DNA of 64,000 nt, taken from assembly GCF_002261335.1 (NCBI RefSeq), contig NZ_NEVL01000006.1:124001-188000 (forward strand), written 5' to 3'. Positions 50,895 to 63,450 of the stretch are shown one piece after another. A model generated the notes under the pieces. It had not been told where the DNA came from. It made no database searches and worked only from the letters and a program-made list of their open reading frames with translations. Numbering within the stretch: position 1 is the stretch's first letter; every line of letters begins with the position of its first letter. Source of the DNA: Bordetella genomosp. 1 (lineage in GTDB: Bacteria > Pseudomonadota > Gammaproteobacteria > Burkholderiales > Burkholderiaceae_B). A program made the position numbers and the translations under genes.

Positions 50895-52370
50895 ATGCGT
50901 TGGCTGTTGGCAATGATCAAGCACGAGACCAATACGTTTTCTCCCGTGCCCACGCCGCTCGCGCGGTTCTTTCGCGGCAATCCCGAGATCCTGGCCGGCG
51001 AACGCGCCATCCAGGCCTACGAAAACACCGACAGCGGCCTGGGCGGCTACATCGAGGTGGCGCGCCGCGAAGGCGCCGAGATCGTGGTGCCGGTCGCGGC
51101 CGAGTCGTGGCCGAGCTCGCCCACCGACGCCCGGACCTACGCCACGCTCTCGCAGCTGATCCTCGACGAGGTGAAGAAAGGCGGCTACGACGCGATCCTG
51201 CTCGACCTGCACGGCGCCATGGTGGCCGAAGGCATCGAGGACGCCGAGGGCGACCTGCTGCGCCGGCTGCGCGAGATCGATCCGGACACGCCGGTGGGCG
51301 TGACGCTCGACATGCACGCCAACGTGTATGACGACATCATCCGCAACGCCAACGTGGTGACGGGCTTCCACACCTACCCGCACGTGGACATCCGCGAGAG
51401 CGGCGTGCGCGCGGCCAACACCATCGTGCGCATGCTCAAGGGCGAGATCAAGCCGGTGATGGTCTGGGGCAACAAGCCCATGCTGCCGCACATCATGTGT
51501 CAGGGCACGCACGCGGAGCCCAACAAGTCGCTGCAGGAGCGCTGTCGCCAGATGGAGGCCGACGGCGCGCTCGCGGCGTCGGTGTTCGTCGGCTTCCCGC
51601 ACGCCGACATCCGCGAGGCCGGCCTGTCGGCGGTGGTTTGCGTCGACGCCAACCGGGCCCAGGCCGAGCAGTGGCGCGACGAGCTGCTCGACACCGCCTG
51701 GCGCAATCGCGAGCAATGGGTGTTCCACCCCGAGCCGCTCGAGCCCACGATCGCGCGCGCCAAGACGCTGACCGAGGGTCCCGTGGTGCTGCTCGACCAC
51801 TTCGACAACACCGGCTCGGGCGGCACGATGGATACCACCACGGTGCTGGCGGAGATCCTGCGCCAGGAGCTCGACAACGTGGCCTTCTATGCGATCTGCG
51901 ACCCGCAGGCCGCCGAGGAAGCGGCCGCCGCCGGCGTGGGCAAGACCATCACGCTCAAGGTGGGCGGCAAGCTGCCCATGCCCGCGCTCAAGGTGCAGTC
52001 CGCCCCCCTCACCGTCACGGCCCGGGTCAAGCTGATGTTCGACGGGGTCTACCTCAACCGCGGGCCGATGTACCGGGGCGTGCGCAACGACACCGGCCTG
52101 ACCGTGGTGCTCGACACCGGCCGGGTCGAGATCGTGGTGGTGTCGCGCCACCAGGAGCCGTTCGACATCAACTGCCTGCTGTCGGCCGGGATCGATCCGC
52201 TGCAGAAGCGCTACGTGGTGCTGAAATCCCGGGTGCACTGGCGCGCCGGCTTCTCGGCCATGGCGACCGAGATCATCGAATGCACCGGGATCGGCGTGAC
52301 CACCTCGGACTATGACCAGATCGAATTCAAGAACGTGCGCCGCCCGATCTATCCGCTCGACGCCATGTAG
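50895..52370 (+). CDS. M81-family (MlrC-like) metallopeptidase, second copy
   Basis: This is a 491-residue M81 protein with the same landmarks as the first copy: His10-Glu11 (IKHETNTF), LDLHGAMV, TLDMHANVY, HVDIRESG and, in the C-terminal domain, FDNTGSGGTMDTT. The two copies are clearly divergent, differing through most of the mid-region. AAGGAG precedes the ATG, 59 bases after the ATPase. Having one copy at each end of the operon suggests different substrate ranges for peptides brought in by the ABC system. Confidence 0.9.
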   Translation: MRWLLAMIKHETNTFSPVPTPLARFFRGNPEILAGERAIQAYENTDSGLGGYIEVARREGAEIVVPVAAESWPSSPTDARTYATLSQLILDEVKKGGYDAILLDLHGAMVAEGIEDAEGDLLRRLREIDPDTPVGVTLDMHANVYDDIIRNANVVTGFHTYPHVDIRESGVRAANTIVRMLKGEIKPVMVWGNKPMLPHIMCQGTHAEPNKSLQERCRQMEADGALAASVFVGFPHADIREAGLSAVVCVDANRAQAEQWRDELLDTAWRNREQWVFHPEPLEPTIARAKTLTEGPVVLLDHFDNTGSGGTMDTTTVLAEILRQELDNVAFYAICDPQAAEEAAAAGVGKTITLKVGGKLPMPALKVQSAPLTVTARVKLMFDGVYLNRGPMYRGVRNDTGLTVVLDTGRVEIVVVSRHQEPFDINCLLSAGIDPLQKRYVVLKSRVHWRAGFSAMATEIIECTGIGVTTSDYDQIEFKNVRRPIYPLDAM

Positions 52371-52423
52371 TATCAAGTAAGGCGCGTTCACGTTTGTCAC
52401 ACACCTTGAAACGGATGTGCCGC

Positions 52424-52474
52424 TATACTCCGTGCGGGTTTACCCTTGTTTTCCCGGCCTCGCGCCGGGAAAAC
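52424..52474 (+). promoter_or_regulatory. -10 element and 5' hairpin ahead of the first DUF945 gene
   Basis: TATACT (52424-52429) is a good -10 without a clear -35. The perfect 11-bp stem GTTTTCCCGGC / GCCGGGAAAAC (52448-52474, 5-base loop) would lie within the first dozen bases of the mRNA, where it could protect the 5' end. The nonamer GCTATACTC around this -10 recurs at 54096-54104 before the second DUF945 gene. Confidence 0.45.
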
Positions 52475-52506
52475 GCCATCATCCGATCAAAAAAGGTAGA
52501 ACAACG

Positions 52507-53967
52507 ATGAAGAAAGGCGTGGCGATCACCGCAGGCGTGGTCATTGTGGGAGCGGGGCTCTGGCTGGGTGGCACCTGGTACACCGGCCAACGGATCGAGG
52601 CCGAGTCGGCCGAGCGCCTGGCGCAGGCCAACGAGGACCTGGCCAAGGCCATGCCCGGCTACAACGTCAAGGTCGAGCAGATCAGCTTCTCGCGCACCTT
52701 CTTCCAGAGCGACGCCCGCTACGCCCTGACCTTCGTCGTGCCGCCCGAGCTGGCCGACGCCTTCCCCAATGGCGGCCGGCTCGAGTTCGACGCGCACTAC
52801 CAACACGGCCCGTTCCCGGGCAAGGCGCTGGCCGCGGGCCACTTCGCCCCGTCGCTGGCCTTCGTGCACAGCGAGCTGGTGCGCACGCCGCAGACCGAGA
52901 CCTGGTTCAAGCTGTCCGGCGACAAGACGCCGCTGTGGAGCGACATGGTCCTGGGCTACAGCGGCAACGCGACCATGCACTCCGAGATCGCCCCGCTCAC
53001 CTTCGCCGAAAACGACGTGAAGCTGGCCTTCTCGGGCGCCGTCCTGAAGGGCGACTACACGCGCTCGAACAAGGGCACCAAGGGCACCATGACCGCCGCC
53101 TCGTTCACGGGCGAAGGTCCTGACCGCTCGGAAGGCGCCGCCCCGGGCGCGCGCACCGCGCTCAAGGCCACCGACCTGGCGGTCGACTTCGACCTGCGCC
53201 AGGGCAAGTTCGACATGCAGACCGGCTCGACCGAGATGCGCATCAAGGACGCGAGCGTCGACAGCGCCGAGTTCAAGCTGGGCATCAACGACTTCGCCTA
53301 CGGCGCCAAGTCGGAAGAGACCGATCAGTTCGTCAACGGCTCGATCTGGTATCGCGCCGGCGCGCTCAACGTGAACAGCCAGGCGCTCGGCAGCCAGCAA
53401 TTCACGATGAAGCTCGACCGCCTCGACGGCAAGACGCTGGCCAACGTGGTCAAGCTGTACAACCAGGTCGCCGCCGAACAGATGGCCGCCGGCCAGCCCG
53501 CCGACCAGCTGCCGCCCGAACAGCTGCAGAAGCTGGGCGAAGCCGCCCTGCCGCTGCTGGCCAACAACCCCACGATCGCCCTGGAACCCGTTTCCTGGAA
53601 GACCGACAAGGGTGAAAGCACGCTGAACCTGAAGCTCACGCTGGCCCAGCCGGCCAACGCGAAGGTGCCGGCCGTGATGCTCGCGCAGCAAGTGATCAAG
53701 TCGCTCGACACCAAGCTGGTGCTCAACAAGACCATGGTCACCGACCTGACCGCCAAGTTCCTGCAGCTCAAGGGCCTCACGCCCGACGTGGCGCTGGCCC
53801 AGGCCAAGGAGCAGACCGACCAGCTCGCCGGCATGGCCGTGATGATGAACGCCGGCAAGATCGAAGGCGACAACATCATCAGCACGCTGACCTACGCCGA
53901 CGGCAAGATCAACCTGAACGGCCGTGAAATGCCGGCTGACGCCATGCTGGGCGCCATCCCGCAATAA
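52507..53967 (+). CDS. DUF945 (YdgA-like) envelope protein
   Basis: This is a 486-residue protein with an uncleaved or lipidless N-terminal signal helix (MKKGVAITAGVVIVGAGLWL, then GGTWYTGQRIE) and a long periplasmic region of repeating beta-strand pairs typical of YdgA/DUF945. TFFQSDARY and FDAHYQHGPF are hallmark segments of that family. The C-terminal part is helical with LYNQVAAEQMA and VDLTAKFLQLKG-like stretches. Function is unknown; YdgA has been tied to envelope biology. AGGTAG precedes the ATG. Confidence 0.85.
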   Translation: MKKGVAITAGVVIVGAGLWLGGTWYTGQRIEAESAERLAQANEDLAKAMPGYNVKVEQISFSRTFFQSDARYALTFVVPPELADAFPNGGRLEFDAHYQHGPFPGKALAAGHFAPSLAFVHSELVRTPQTETWFKLSGDKTPLWSDMVLGYSGNATMHSEIAPLTFAENDVKLAFSGAVLKGDYTRSNKGTKGTMTAASFTGEGPDRSEGAAPGARTALKATDLAVDFDLRQGKFDMQTGSTEMRIKDASVDSAEFKLGINDFAYGAKSEETDQFVNGSIWYRAGALNVNSQALGSQQFTMKLDRLDGKTLANVVKLYNQVAAEQMAAGQPADQLPPEQLQKLGEAALPLLANNPTIALEPVSWKTDKGESTLNLKLTLAQPANAKVPAVMLAQQVIKSLDTKLVLNKTMVTDLTAKFLQLKGLTPDVALAQAKEQTDQLAGMAVMMNAGKIEGDNIISTLTYADGKINLNGREMPADAMLGAIPQ

Positions 53968-53990
53968 GCACCGCCAGGTTCGGTCCATGC

Positions 53991-54009
53991 GCCCCGCCCC
54001 GTGCGGGGC
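53991..54009 (+). terminator. Possible weak terminator between the DUF945 genes
   Basis: GCCCCGC (53991-53997) and GCGGGGC (54003-54009) with a 5-base loop are followed by TTTGCATTT, an imperfect T tract. Together with the second TATACT (54098-54103) it suggests that the two paralogues are separate transcription units. Confidence 0.5.
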
Positions 54010-54186
54010 GTTTGCATTTCAGGCGCGGATGCACCGCGCACTTACATTTTGCAGGCAGCCGTAACGATGTGGCGGAACGGGGGCCATATGCGCTGGCTAT
54101 ACTCGCCGCGGGCAAGAGCCCCGGGCCGGGGCCCGGCGCGGCAAGACGCCGAAAGGCGCGCGCGCATTCATGGAGAGGCTTCAAGC

Positions 54187-56124
54187 ATGAAGAAGAGTGT
54201 CGCGGTCACGTCCGGCGTGATCATCGTACTGGCGGGTGCCTGGCTGGGTGGCACCTGGTACACGGGCAAGCGCATCGAGGCGCGCGCGCAGGAATCGCTG
54301 CTGCGCGCCAACGAAGAGCTCAAGGCCGTCGCGCCGCAGCTCGCGCTGCGCATCGAACTGGTCAAGTACGAACGCGGCTTCTTCTCCTCCGACGCGCAGT
54401 ATGTCGTCAGGAGCGACATGCCCTCCCTGGGCAAGGACATCCCCGAAGGCCTGCGCTTCGACGCGCACATCCAGCACGGCCCCTTCACGCAGGGCGGCAT
54501 CGCGCGCGGGCAGCTGCTGCCCCATCTCGCCTTCGTGCACGCCGAGGTCGGCCAGACCGAGGTGCTGAAGAAGGTGTTCGAACTGACCAAGGGCGCCACC
54601 CCGCTGTGGACCGACACGGTGGTGTCGTACGGCGGCAAGGCCCACGTCAAGGGCGGCGTGCCGGCCGTGGAATACAGCGACGAGCAGGGCACGCTGAAGT
54701 TCACCGGCGCCGAGTTCAATGGCGAGTTCGATCGCAAGACCTTTGCCGGCTCGGGCCACCTGAGCAGCAAGGGCATGACCCTGGCCATGAAGGAAGAAGG
54801 CAAGCCCTTCGACGTGAACATCGCCGACATCTCGGTGGATGCGCAGAGCCAGCGCGGCAAGTTCGGCATCTCGCTCGGCAAGAGCAGCATGCAGATCAAG
54901 CGCATCGGCGTGAACGCGCCCCAGGAAAAGCTGAACGTCACGGTCGATGACCTGACCTATGGCGTGAGCATCGGCGAGACCGACGCCAAGCTGCAGGGCG
55001 ACGCCACCTACCGCGTGGCCAAGGTCAAGGTCGGCGAATACGACTTCGGCGGCGGCGAGCTGACGGTGAAGGTCGACAACATCGACGGCCAGGCCGCCCA
55101 GCGCCTGAACGACATGTACACCAAGGCCATCCGCGACCTCTCCACCGGCGATTCGGAGAGTTCGGACTCCTACGACGCCCTGCTGGTGCAGGCCATGGGC
55201 GCGGTCAGCACCGTGCTGGCCGGCAACCCCACCATCAAGGTCGAGCCGCTGTCGTGGAAGACCGACAAGGGCGAGAGCCGCTTCACGCTGGCGCTCACGC
55301 TCGGCAAGCCCGACAGCTTCGACGGCGACCGCGCCGAGATCCTGCGCCAGCTGGTGAAGAACCTCGACGCCCGCCTGACGCTGCACAAGCCGATGGTGAG
55401 CGACCTCGCGGCCAAGGTGCTGCAGATCCAGGGCTCCGACGCCGAACAGGCCAAGAAAGAGACCGAGGAACAGATGGCGATGCTGACCGGCATGGCCGAG
55501 ATGATGAACTTCGCCAAGAACGACGGCGACGCCCTCACCACCACCTTCACCTACGCCGACGGCAAGGCGCTGCTCAACGGCAAGGAAGTGCCGGTCGACG
55601 ACCTCATCAACGAGATGGTGGGCGGCATGAATCCCGACGACATGGACGCCGGCGACGATCCGTTCGGTGCCGACGACATGGACATGGATACGCCCACCGC
55701 CGACAGCGACACGGTGCGGTCGTTCGACCCCGACTTCGTGGCCAGCCTGATCGAGCAATCCGGCTACACCTACGAGCAGCAGGACGGCGAGCTGGGTCCG
55801 GTGTTCATCGTCAAGGGTGACCTGGCCGCGCAGGAAGTGCGCATCGACCTGAACTGCGACTTCGACGAGGGCTGCCTGGAGATGGCGTGGACCGCGACCT
55901 TCAAGCAGAAGCAGGCCGCCTCGCTCAAGGCCATCAACACCTGGAACCGCGAGCATCGCTGGAGCCGCGCCTACGGCGAGGACAACGGCGCCGCCGTGCT
56001 GCAAATGGACGTGGTGGCCGAAGGCGGCATCGGCAAGACCAACGCGCGCTACCAGTTCGACGCGTTCCTGGACATGATCGAAGAATTCCCCAAGGTCGTC
56101 TACGGAACCCCGGCGCCGCGCTGA
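54187..56124 (+). CDS. DUF945 protein fused to a C-terminal YbjN-like domain
   Basis: This is a 645-residue paralogue of the preceding gene. It shares MKK...GGTWYTG(K/Q)RIEA at the N-terminus, F(F/S)SDAQY and FDAHIQHGPF, and a related C-terminal SWKTDKGES segment. After about residue 478 it has an extra part: a Met/Asp-rich acidic linker (about 479-512) and a roughly 125-residue domain starting FDPDFVASLIEQSGYTY. Its strand order and ending (INTWNREHRWSRAYG, then a long helix) resemble YbjN/T3SS-chaperone-like proteins. If the N-terminal helix anchors the protein outside, the YbjN-like part would be periplasmic, which is unusual. Confidence 0.8.
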   Translation: MKKSVAVTSGVIIVLAGAWLGGTWYTGKRIEARAQESLLRANEELKAVAPQLALRIELVKYERGFFSSDAQYVVRSDMPSLGKDIPEGLRFDAHIQHGPFTQGGIARGQLLPHLAFVHAEVGQTEVLKKVFELTKGATPLWTDTVVSYGGKAHVKGGVPAVEYSDEQGTLKFTGAEFNGEFDRKTFAGSGHLSSKGMTLAMKEEGKPFDVNIADISVDAQSQRGKFGISLGKSSMQIKRIGVNAPQEKLNVTVDDLTYGVSIGETDAKLQGDATYRVAKVKVGEYDFGGGELTVKVDNIDGQAAQRLNDMYTKAIRDLSTGDSESSDSYDALLVQAMGAVSTVLAGNPTIKVEPLSWKTDKGESRFTLALTLGKPDSFDGDRAEILRQLVKNLDARLTLHKPMVSDLAAKVLQIQGSDAEQAKKETEEQMAMLTGMAEMMNFAKNDGDALTTTFTYADGKALLNGKEVPVDDLINEMVGGMNPDDMDAGDDPFGADDMDMDTPTADSDTVRSFDPDFVASLIEQSGYTYEQQDGELGPVFIVKGDLAAQEVRIDLNCDFDEGCLEMAWTATFKQKQAASLKAINTWNREHRWSRAYGEDNGAAVLQMDVVAEGGIGKTNARYQFDAFLDMIEEFPKVVYGTPAPR

Positions 56125-56140
56125 GCCCCGCCCCGCAGCA

Positions 56141-56172
56141 AAAACAAAACCCGCCTAGGCGGGTTTTGTTTT
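56141..56172. terminator. Bidirectional terminator between DUF945 and gcvP
   Basis: This is a perfect 32-base palindrome: A-rich arm, CCCGCC, TA, GGCGGG, T-rich arm. A/T arms on both sides give each strand a stem followed by T, so it serves the + gene ending at 56124 and the - gene ending at 56213. Confidence 0.92.
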
Positions 56173-56212
56173 GCCTGTCGCGCGCCACCCTCAGGCGGCG
56201 CGGCGAGCGGGA

Positions 56213-59080
<2,868 letters not shown>

Positions 59081-59135
59081 GGTGTTCTCGGAGTGACGGC
59101 AAAGCGGGCCGCCGATGCGGCCCGCGCGGCGGTGA

Positions 59136-59513
59136 TCAGCCGTTGGCGACGGCTTCGTAGCCGGCGGCGTCGAGCAGCTTCTCGACGTCGGCGGCGTTGG
59201 CCGGCTTGATCTTGAAGATCCAGGCCGAGTAGGCCGACTCGTTGATCAGGTTGGGGGTGTTCTCGAGCTCCTCGTTGAAGGCGACGATCTCGCCATCGAC
59301 GGGCGCGTAGATGTCGGAGGCGGCCTTGACCGACTCGACCACGCCGGCGGTCTCGCCCGCCTTGAGCTGGGCGCCGACGTTCACGTCGCCCACGAAAACC
59401 AGGTCACCCAGCTGGTCCTGGGCGTTGTCGGTGATGCCGACGACGAACACGTCGCCTTCGGCTTTGACCCATTCGTGGGAGGCGGTGTACTTGCGATCGG
59501 TAGGCAGGCTCAT
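59136..59513 (-). CDS. gcvH: Glycine cleavage system H protein
   Basis: This is a 125-residue lipoyl carrier. The lipoylated lysine is Lys63 in [18 protein letters not shown], in the beta-hairpin typical of lipoyl domains. [12 protein letters not shown] is the conserved start. The ATG at 59513 is preferred to the in-frame extension to 59591, which reaches into the gap after gcvT and lacks family similarity. It starts 87 bases after gcvT. Confidence 0.97.
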   Translation of the reverse strand: MSLPTDRKYTASHEWVKAEGDVFVVGITDNAQDQLGDLVFVGDVNVGAQLKAGETAGVVESVKAASDIYAPVDGEIVAFNEELENTPNLINESAYSAWIFKIKPANAADVEKLLDAAGYEAVANG

Positions 59514-59600
59514 GAGAGATCCTTTAGGAAATACGGGGATGAAAAGTTCTGCGCGCCTGCGCGCCGGCCCATTCCGGGGGACGGCACGCAAGCTTGGAGT

Positions 59601-60701
59601 TTACGAGTGTTCGACGGCTTTGCCGTTACGCACGAACGGCAGCTTGACGACCTGGGCGGAGACCCACTTGCCCCGGATGTCGACCTCGGCGCTGTCGCCG
59701 GCCTTCACGCCCGCGGGGAGGCGGGCAAAGCCGATCGACACGCCCAGCGTGGGCGACATGGTGCCGCTGGTGATCTCGCCCTCGCCCTGCGCGGTGCGCA
59801 CGGCCATGTGGGCGCGCATCACGCCGCGCTCGTTGAGCTTGAGGCCGAGGAAGGCGGCGGGCGTGGCGAACTGTTCGATGGCGTCGCGGCCGATGAAGCG
59901 GCGCTCGGCATCCTTGGACCAGACGGTCCAGGTCAGGCCCGACTGGTTCGGGTGCGTGAGCTCGTCCATGTCCTGGCCGTAGAGATTCATGCCGGCCTCC
60001 AGGCGCAGCGTGTCGCGCGCGCCCAGGCCCGCCGGGCGCACGCCCTGCGCGGTCAGGTCCTGCCAGAGGGCCACCACGTCGGCGGCCGGCAGCACCACTT
60101 CGAAGCCATCCTCGCCGGTGTAGCCGGTGCGGGCCACCAGGGTGCCGGCGTCGATCACGGCGGCGTTGAACGGCGCCAGGCCCTCGGTGGCGGCCTGCCA
60201 GGCCGGGCGCGCGGCCCGCAGCTTGGCGCGGGCGTTGGGGCCCTGCACAGCCACCATGGCCAGGTCGCGGCGCGGCGTGATGGCCACGTCGAAGCCCTCG
60301 GCGCGCGCCACGCGCTGCATCCAGGCGATGTCCTTGTCGGCGGTGCCGGCGTTGACCACCACGCGGAAGCGGTCGGCGGCGAAGAAATAGATGATCAGGT
60401 CGTCGATGATGCCGCCCTGCGGATTCAGCATGCAGGAGTACAGCGCGCGGCCGGGGGTCGTGAGACGGGCGACGTCGTTGGCGACGAGGCGGCGCAGGAA
60501 GGCGGTGGCATCGGCGCCGATGACATCGACGTTGAGCATGTGGGACACGTCGAACATGCCGGCGTCGTTGCGCACGGCGTGGTGCTCTTCGAGCTGCGAG
60601 CCGTAGGCCAGCGGCATGTCCCAGCCGCCGAAGTCGACCATGCGGGCGCCAGCGGCGACATGGGTGTCGGCCAGGGGGGTACGTTTGAGCGTTGCGGACA
60701 T
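59601..60701 (-). CDS. gcvT: Aminomethyltransferase, T protein
   Basis: This is a 366-residue tetrahydrofolate-dependent enzyme releasing ammonia and methylene-THF from the H protein. Landmarks are [20 protein letters not shown] at the N-terminus, FDVSHM, the catalytic Asp region around [11 protein letters not shown] and the C-terminal barrel ending in [11 protein letters not shown]. The start at 60701 follows the riboswitch by 87 bases. The long open frame beyond it is a chance extension through the leader. First gene of the operon. Confidence 0.97.
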   Translation of the reverse strand: MSATLKRTPLADTHVAAGARMVDFGGWDMPLAYGSQLEEHHAVRNDAGMFDVSHMLNVDVIGADATAFLRRLVANDVARLTTPGRALYSCMLNPQGGIIDDLIIYFFAADRFRVVVNAGTADKDIAWMQRVARAEGFDVAITPRRDLAMVAVQGPNARAKLRAARPAWQAATEGLAPFNAAVIDAGTLVARTGYTGEDGFEVVLPAADVVALWQDLTAQGVRPAGLGARDTLRLEAGMNLYGQDMDELTHPNQSGLTWTVWSKDAERRFIGRDAIEQFATPAAFLGLKLNERGVMRAHMAVRTAQGEGEITSGTMSPTLGVSIGFARLPAGVKAGDSAEVDIRGKWVSAQVVKLPFVRNGKAVEHS

Positions 60702-60788
60702 GCGAAGGGGCTCCGGCAGAGTCAGAAAACGGACGTAGCCGGACCCGATAGCGGAAATCGCCCGGACGACCGGCTGGATTTTCCGCCC

Positions 60789-60908
60789 CTCTGTCCTTTT
60801 GCCTGAGAGTTGCCCCGCTGCGGCCGTGGCCTTGCGCGGGTTTGCACCTTCGGCGCCTGGTCGTACCGCAGCCTCGTGATAGGGCTGCGGTGCCAGGTCT
60901 CTCCAGAG
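60789..60908 (-). promoter_or_regulatory. Glycine riboswitch (single aptamer) in the gcvT leader
   Basis: On the minus strand the canonical parts appear in order: CTCTGGAGAGACC, a long stem CCGCAGCC/GGCTGCGG, GGCGCCGAAGGTGCAAA, a second GC stem and AACTCTCAGGCAAAAGGACA, closed by CTCTG (60904-60908) pairing with CAGAG (60789-60793). Only one full aptamer is present. Singlets of this type normally carry a small ghost helix. Glycine binding should turn on gcvTHP. I see no obvious terminator between it and gcvT, so control may be at translation. Confidence 0.93.
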
Positions 60909-61129
60909 TGCCGTTACGGCCGCGCGCGCGTTGAGCGCCATACGGCCGATGCAGTCGCGGTATGGGTTACCTGAGCGATTCCGGGCGAATTGCGCCTTCG
61001 GCGGCGGGGTGGTTCCCGCTCTCTCCCGCGACTTGCGTGACAGCGGAGCGAAGCATACCGCGAAAGCGGGTCGCCGCGAAAGCCGGAATGGCCCGGAGCG
61101 ACGCGCCGTGGCTGTGTCCCCGCTTAGTC
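60909..61129. other. Gap between the ZIP gene stop and the glycine riboswitch
   Basis: About 220 bases that must contain the gcv promoter. I cannot point to a convincing -35/-10 pair or a terminator for the ZIP gene here. No gene is supported on either strand. Confidence 0.4.
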
Positions 61130-62023
61130 TCAGCCGAGTGCCGTGTCGAGCAGCATCATGAGCACGAAGCCCAGCATCAGGCCGGTGGTGGCGTGCACCT
61201 CGTGGCCCTTGCGATGCGACTCGGGAATGATCTCGTGGCTGATGACGAACAGCATGGCGCCGCCCGCGAAGCCCAGCCCCCACGGCAGCAGCGTGGCGGA
61301 CCAGCCCACCACCACGGCACCCACGACCGCGCCCAGCGGCTCGACCAGGCCCGACAGCATGCCCAGCGTGACCGAGAAGGCGCGCGAGTAGCCCGCCCCC
61401 AACAGCGCCAGCGCCACCACCATGCCCTCCGGCACGTCCTGGATCGAGATGCCGGTGGCCAGCGCCCCGCCCTTGACCAGGTCGCCGCCCGCGTAGCCCA
61501 CGCCGATGGCCAGGCCCTCGGGCAGGTTGTGCAGGGCGATGGCAAACACGAACAGCCAGGTGCGGCGCAGCTTCGACGCCTCCTTGCCCTCGCGGCCCTT
61601 GATGAAGTGCTCGTGCGGCAGCACCCGGTCGAGCAGCAGCAGCGCGGCCGCGCCGAGCAGGATGGCGCCGCCGACCAGCAGCCCCGCGCCCCATTTGCCG
61701 TGGCCCAGTTCGGCCGCGGCATCCAGGCCCGGGATCACCAGCGAGAACGCGCACGCCGCCAGCATGACGCCGGCGCCGAAGCCGAACAGGCAGTCCTGGG
61801 TGCGCTCGGACAGGCTGTGCGAGAACATCACCGGGACCGTGCCCAGCGCCGTGGCGCCGGCGGCCACCATGCCGCCCGCCATGGCATACGCCACGTGCGG
61901 CGCGTGCACGTCCAGGTAGGCCCAGAGCTGATACAGCGCCAGGCACGAGGCCAGCAGGAGAAACGTCCAGATGCTGATGCTGGTCAGGGCGGGACGGACA
62001 CGGTGACGACTGAAGGTATGCAT
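61130..62023 (-). CDS. ZIP-family divalent metal transporter (BbZIP-like)
   Basis: This is a 297-residue inner-membrane transporter with eight helices after a short amphipathic N-terminus. Helix 4 carries HNLPEG (His165, Asn166, Glu169), helix 5 QDVPEG (Gln195, Asp196, Glu199) and helix 6 LVEPLGA (Glu228), the binuclear metal centre of Bb[17 protein letters not shown] and the LLDTALG C-terminus also match BbZIP of Bordetella bronchiseptica as I recall it. BbZIP moves Zn(II) and Cd(II). In this operon, 19 bases after sodA, Mn or Fe supply is an attractive alternative. Confidence 0.92.
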   Translation of the reverse strand: MHTFSRHRVRPALTSISIWTFLLLASCLALYQLWAYLDVHAPHVAYAMAGGMVAAGATALGTVPVMFSHSLSERTQDCLFGFGAGVMLAACAFSLVIPGLDAAAELGHGKWGAGLLVGGAILLGAAALLLLDRVLPHEHFIKGREGKEASKLRRTWLFVFAIALHNLPEGLAIGVGYAGGDLVKGGALATGISIQDVPEGMVVALALLGAGYSRAFSVTLGMLSGLVEPLGAVVGAVVVGWSATLLPWGLGFAGGAMLFVISHEIIPESHRKGHEVHATTGLMLGFVLMMLLDTALG

Positions 62024-62042
62024 GGCGTGCGCCGGTCGAGGA

Positions 62043-62657
<615 letters not shown>

Positions 62658-62704
62658 GGTGTCTCCGAAAGCGGTTGCGCGTGCAAACAATGAAAAACAG
62701 CCGC

Positions 62705-63193
62705 TCAATGCGGCTGCGCGGGAATCGGCAGGGGCGACCAGGCGGCGCTGCGGGTCGCGCGCGGGTGGCCGGGGTGGCGCTGCAGAAAGCGCTGCAGCTG
62801 TTCGAGCGCGATGCGGGCATGGCGCCACGCGGCATCGCGCCAGGCGTGCGCCAGGCCGTCGTCCTCGATGGCGTGGATCAGCGCCTCATAGGCCAGACAG
62901 AGATGCGCGGCGGCCGTGTCCGGCGCGCCCTGCGCCTCGAACATGTCGGCCAGGTTGTGGTGCGAGATGACCAGCGCGGCCAGGGCCGGGTCGGGATCGA
63001 CGCTGTCCAGCCCGTACAGGCCATCGGCCAGGCTCAGGGCGGCGCGGTAGTGCGAGAGCGCGCCATGGCGATCGCCGCGGGTGTGCGCGCGGTTGCCGCG
63101 CACGGTCACGCGCTGCCAGCGCTCGATCGCGCGCTCGGTGGTGGCGTGCTCGCTGGCGCTGGCGTGCGGATACGGCGTTGCGGTCTCGATCAT
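62705..63193 (-). CDS. Small TPR-like helical protein
   Basis: This is a 162-residue protein of unknown function. Alternating helices such as [17 protein letters not shown] and [18 protein letters not shown] have the Ala/Gly spacing and helix-turn-helix repeat of tetratricopeptide motifs (about two and a half repeats). GGAGG precedes the ATG. It is first in the operon with sodA (47-base gap) and the ZIP gene, directly behind a Fur-like site. A part in iron or manganese stress is inferred from position only. Confidence 0.7.
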   Translation of the reverse strand: MIETATPYPHASASEHATTERAIERWQRVTVRGNRAHTRGDRHGALSHYRAALSLADGLYGLDSVDPDPALAALVISHHNLADMFEAQGAPDTAAAHLCLAYEALIHAIEDDGLAHAWRDAAWRHARIALEQLQRFLQRHPGHPRATRSAAWSPLPIPAQPH

Positions 63194-63244
63194 GTCGCCT
63201 CCGGTCTAGGGCGGTGCCTCCCGGGGTCGGACGGCACTAATACG

Positions 63245-63277
63245 AATGATAGTAATTACTATTCATTTGAACAGCAA
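63245..63277 (-). promoter_or_regulatory. Promoter overlapped by a Fur-like palindrome
   Basis: On the minus strand TTGCTG (63272-63277), 17 bases and TACTAT (63249-63254) form a good sigma-70 promoter. The perfect palindrome ATAGTAATTACTAT (63249-63262), within an AT-rich stretch AATGATAG...TATTCATT (63245-63267) that resembles the 19-bp Fur box, covers the -10 and half of the spacer. Bound Fur would therefore block transcription of the TPR-sodA-ZIP operon when iron is plentiful. Confidence 0.65.
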
Positions 63278-63450
63278 GCCGGGCCGATCCGCGGGTGACG
63301 GCGGACGGCGGCAAGACCGGAGAGTCGCCAGCGTCCGGGCGCGGCGCGCGCCCGACGGACGGCGCACGCAGGCAGCGCCCGCAAGGCGCGTGCCGCGCCG
63401 GGATCGAAAGGAAGGAAGGCCCGCGCGCGGACGGCGCGGGCGGGTGGCGC
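63278..63450. other. Gap between the Fur-like promoter and the flavoprotein stop
   Basis: No gene or clear terminator is visible. The sequence is G+C-rich, unlike the AT-rich promoter beside it. Confidence 0.4.
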
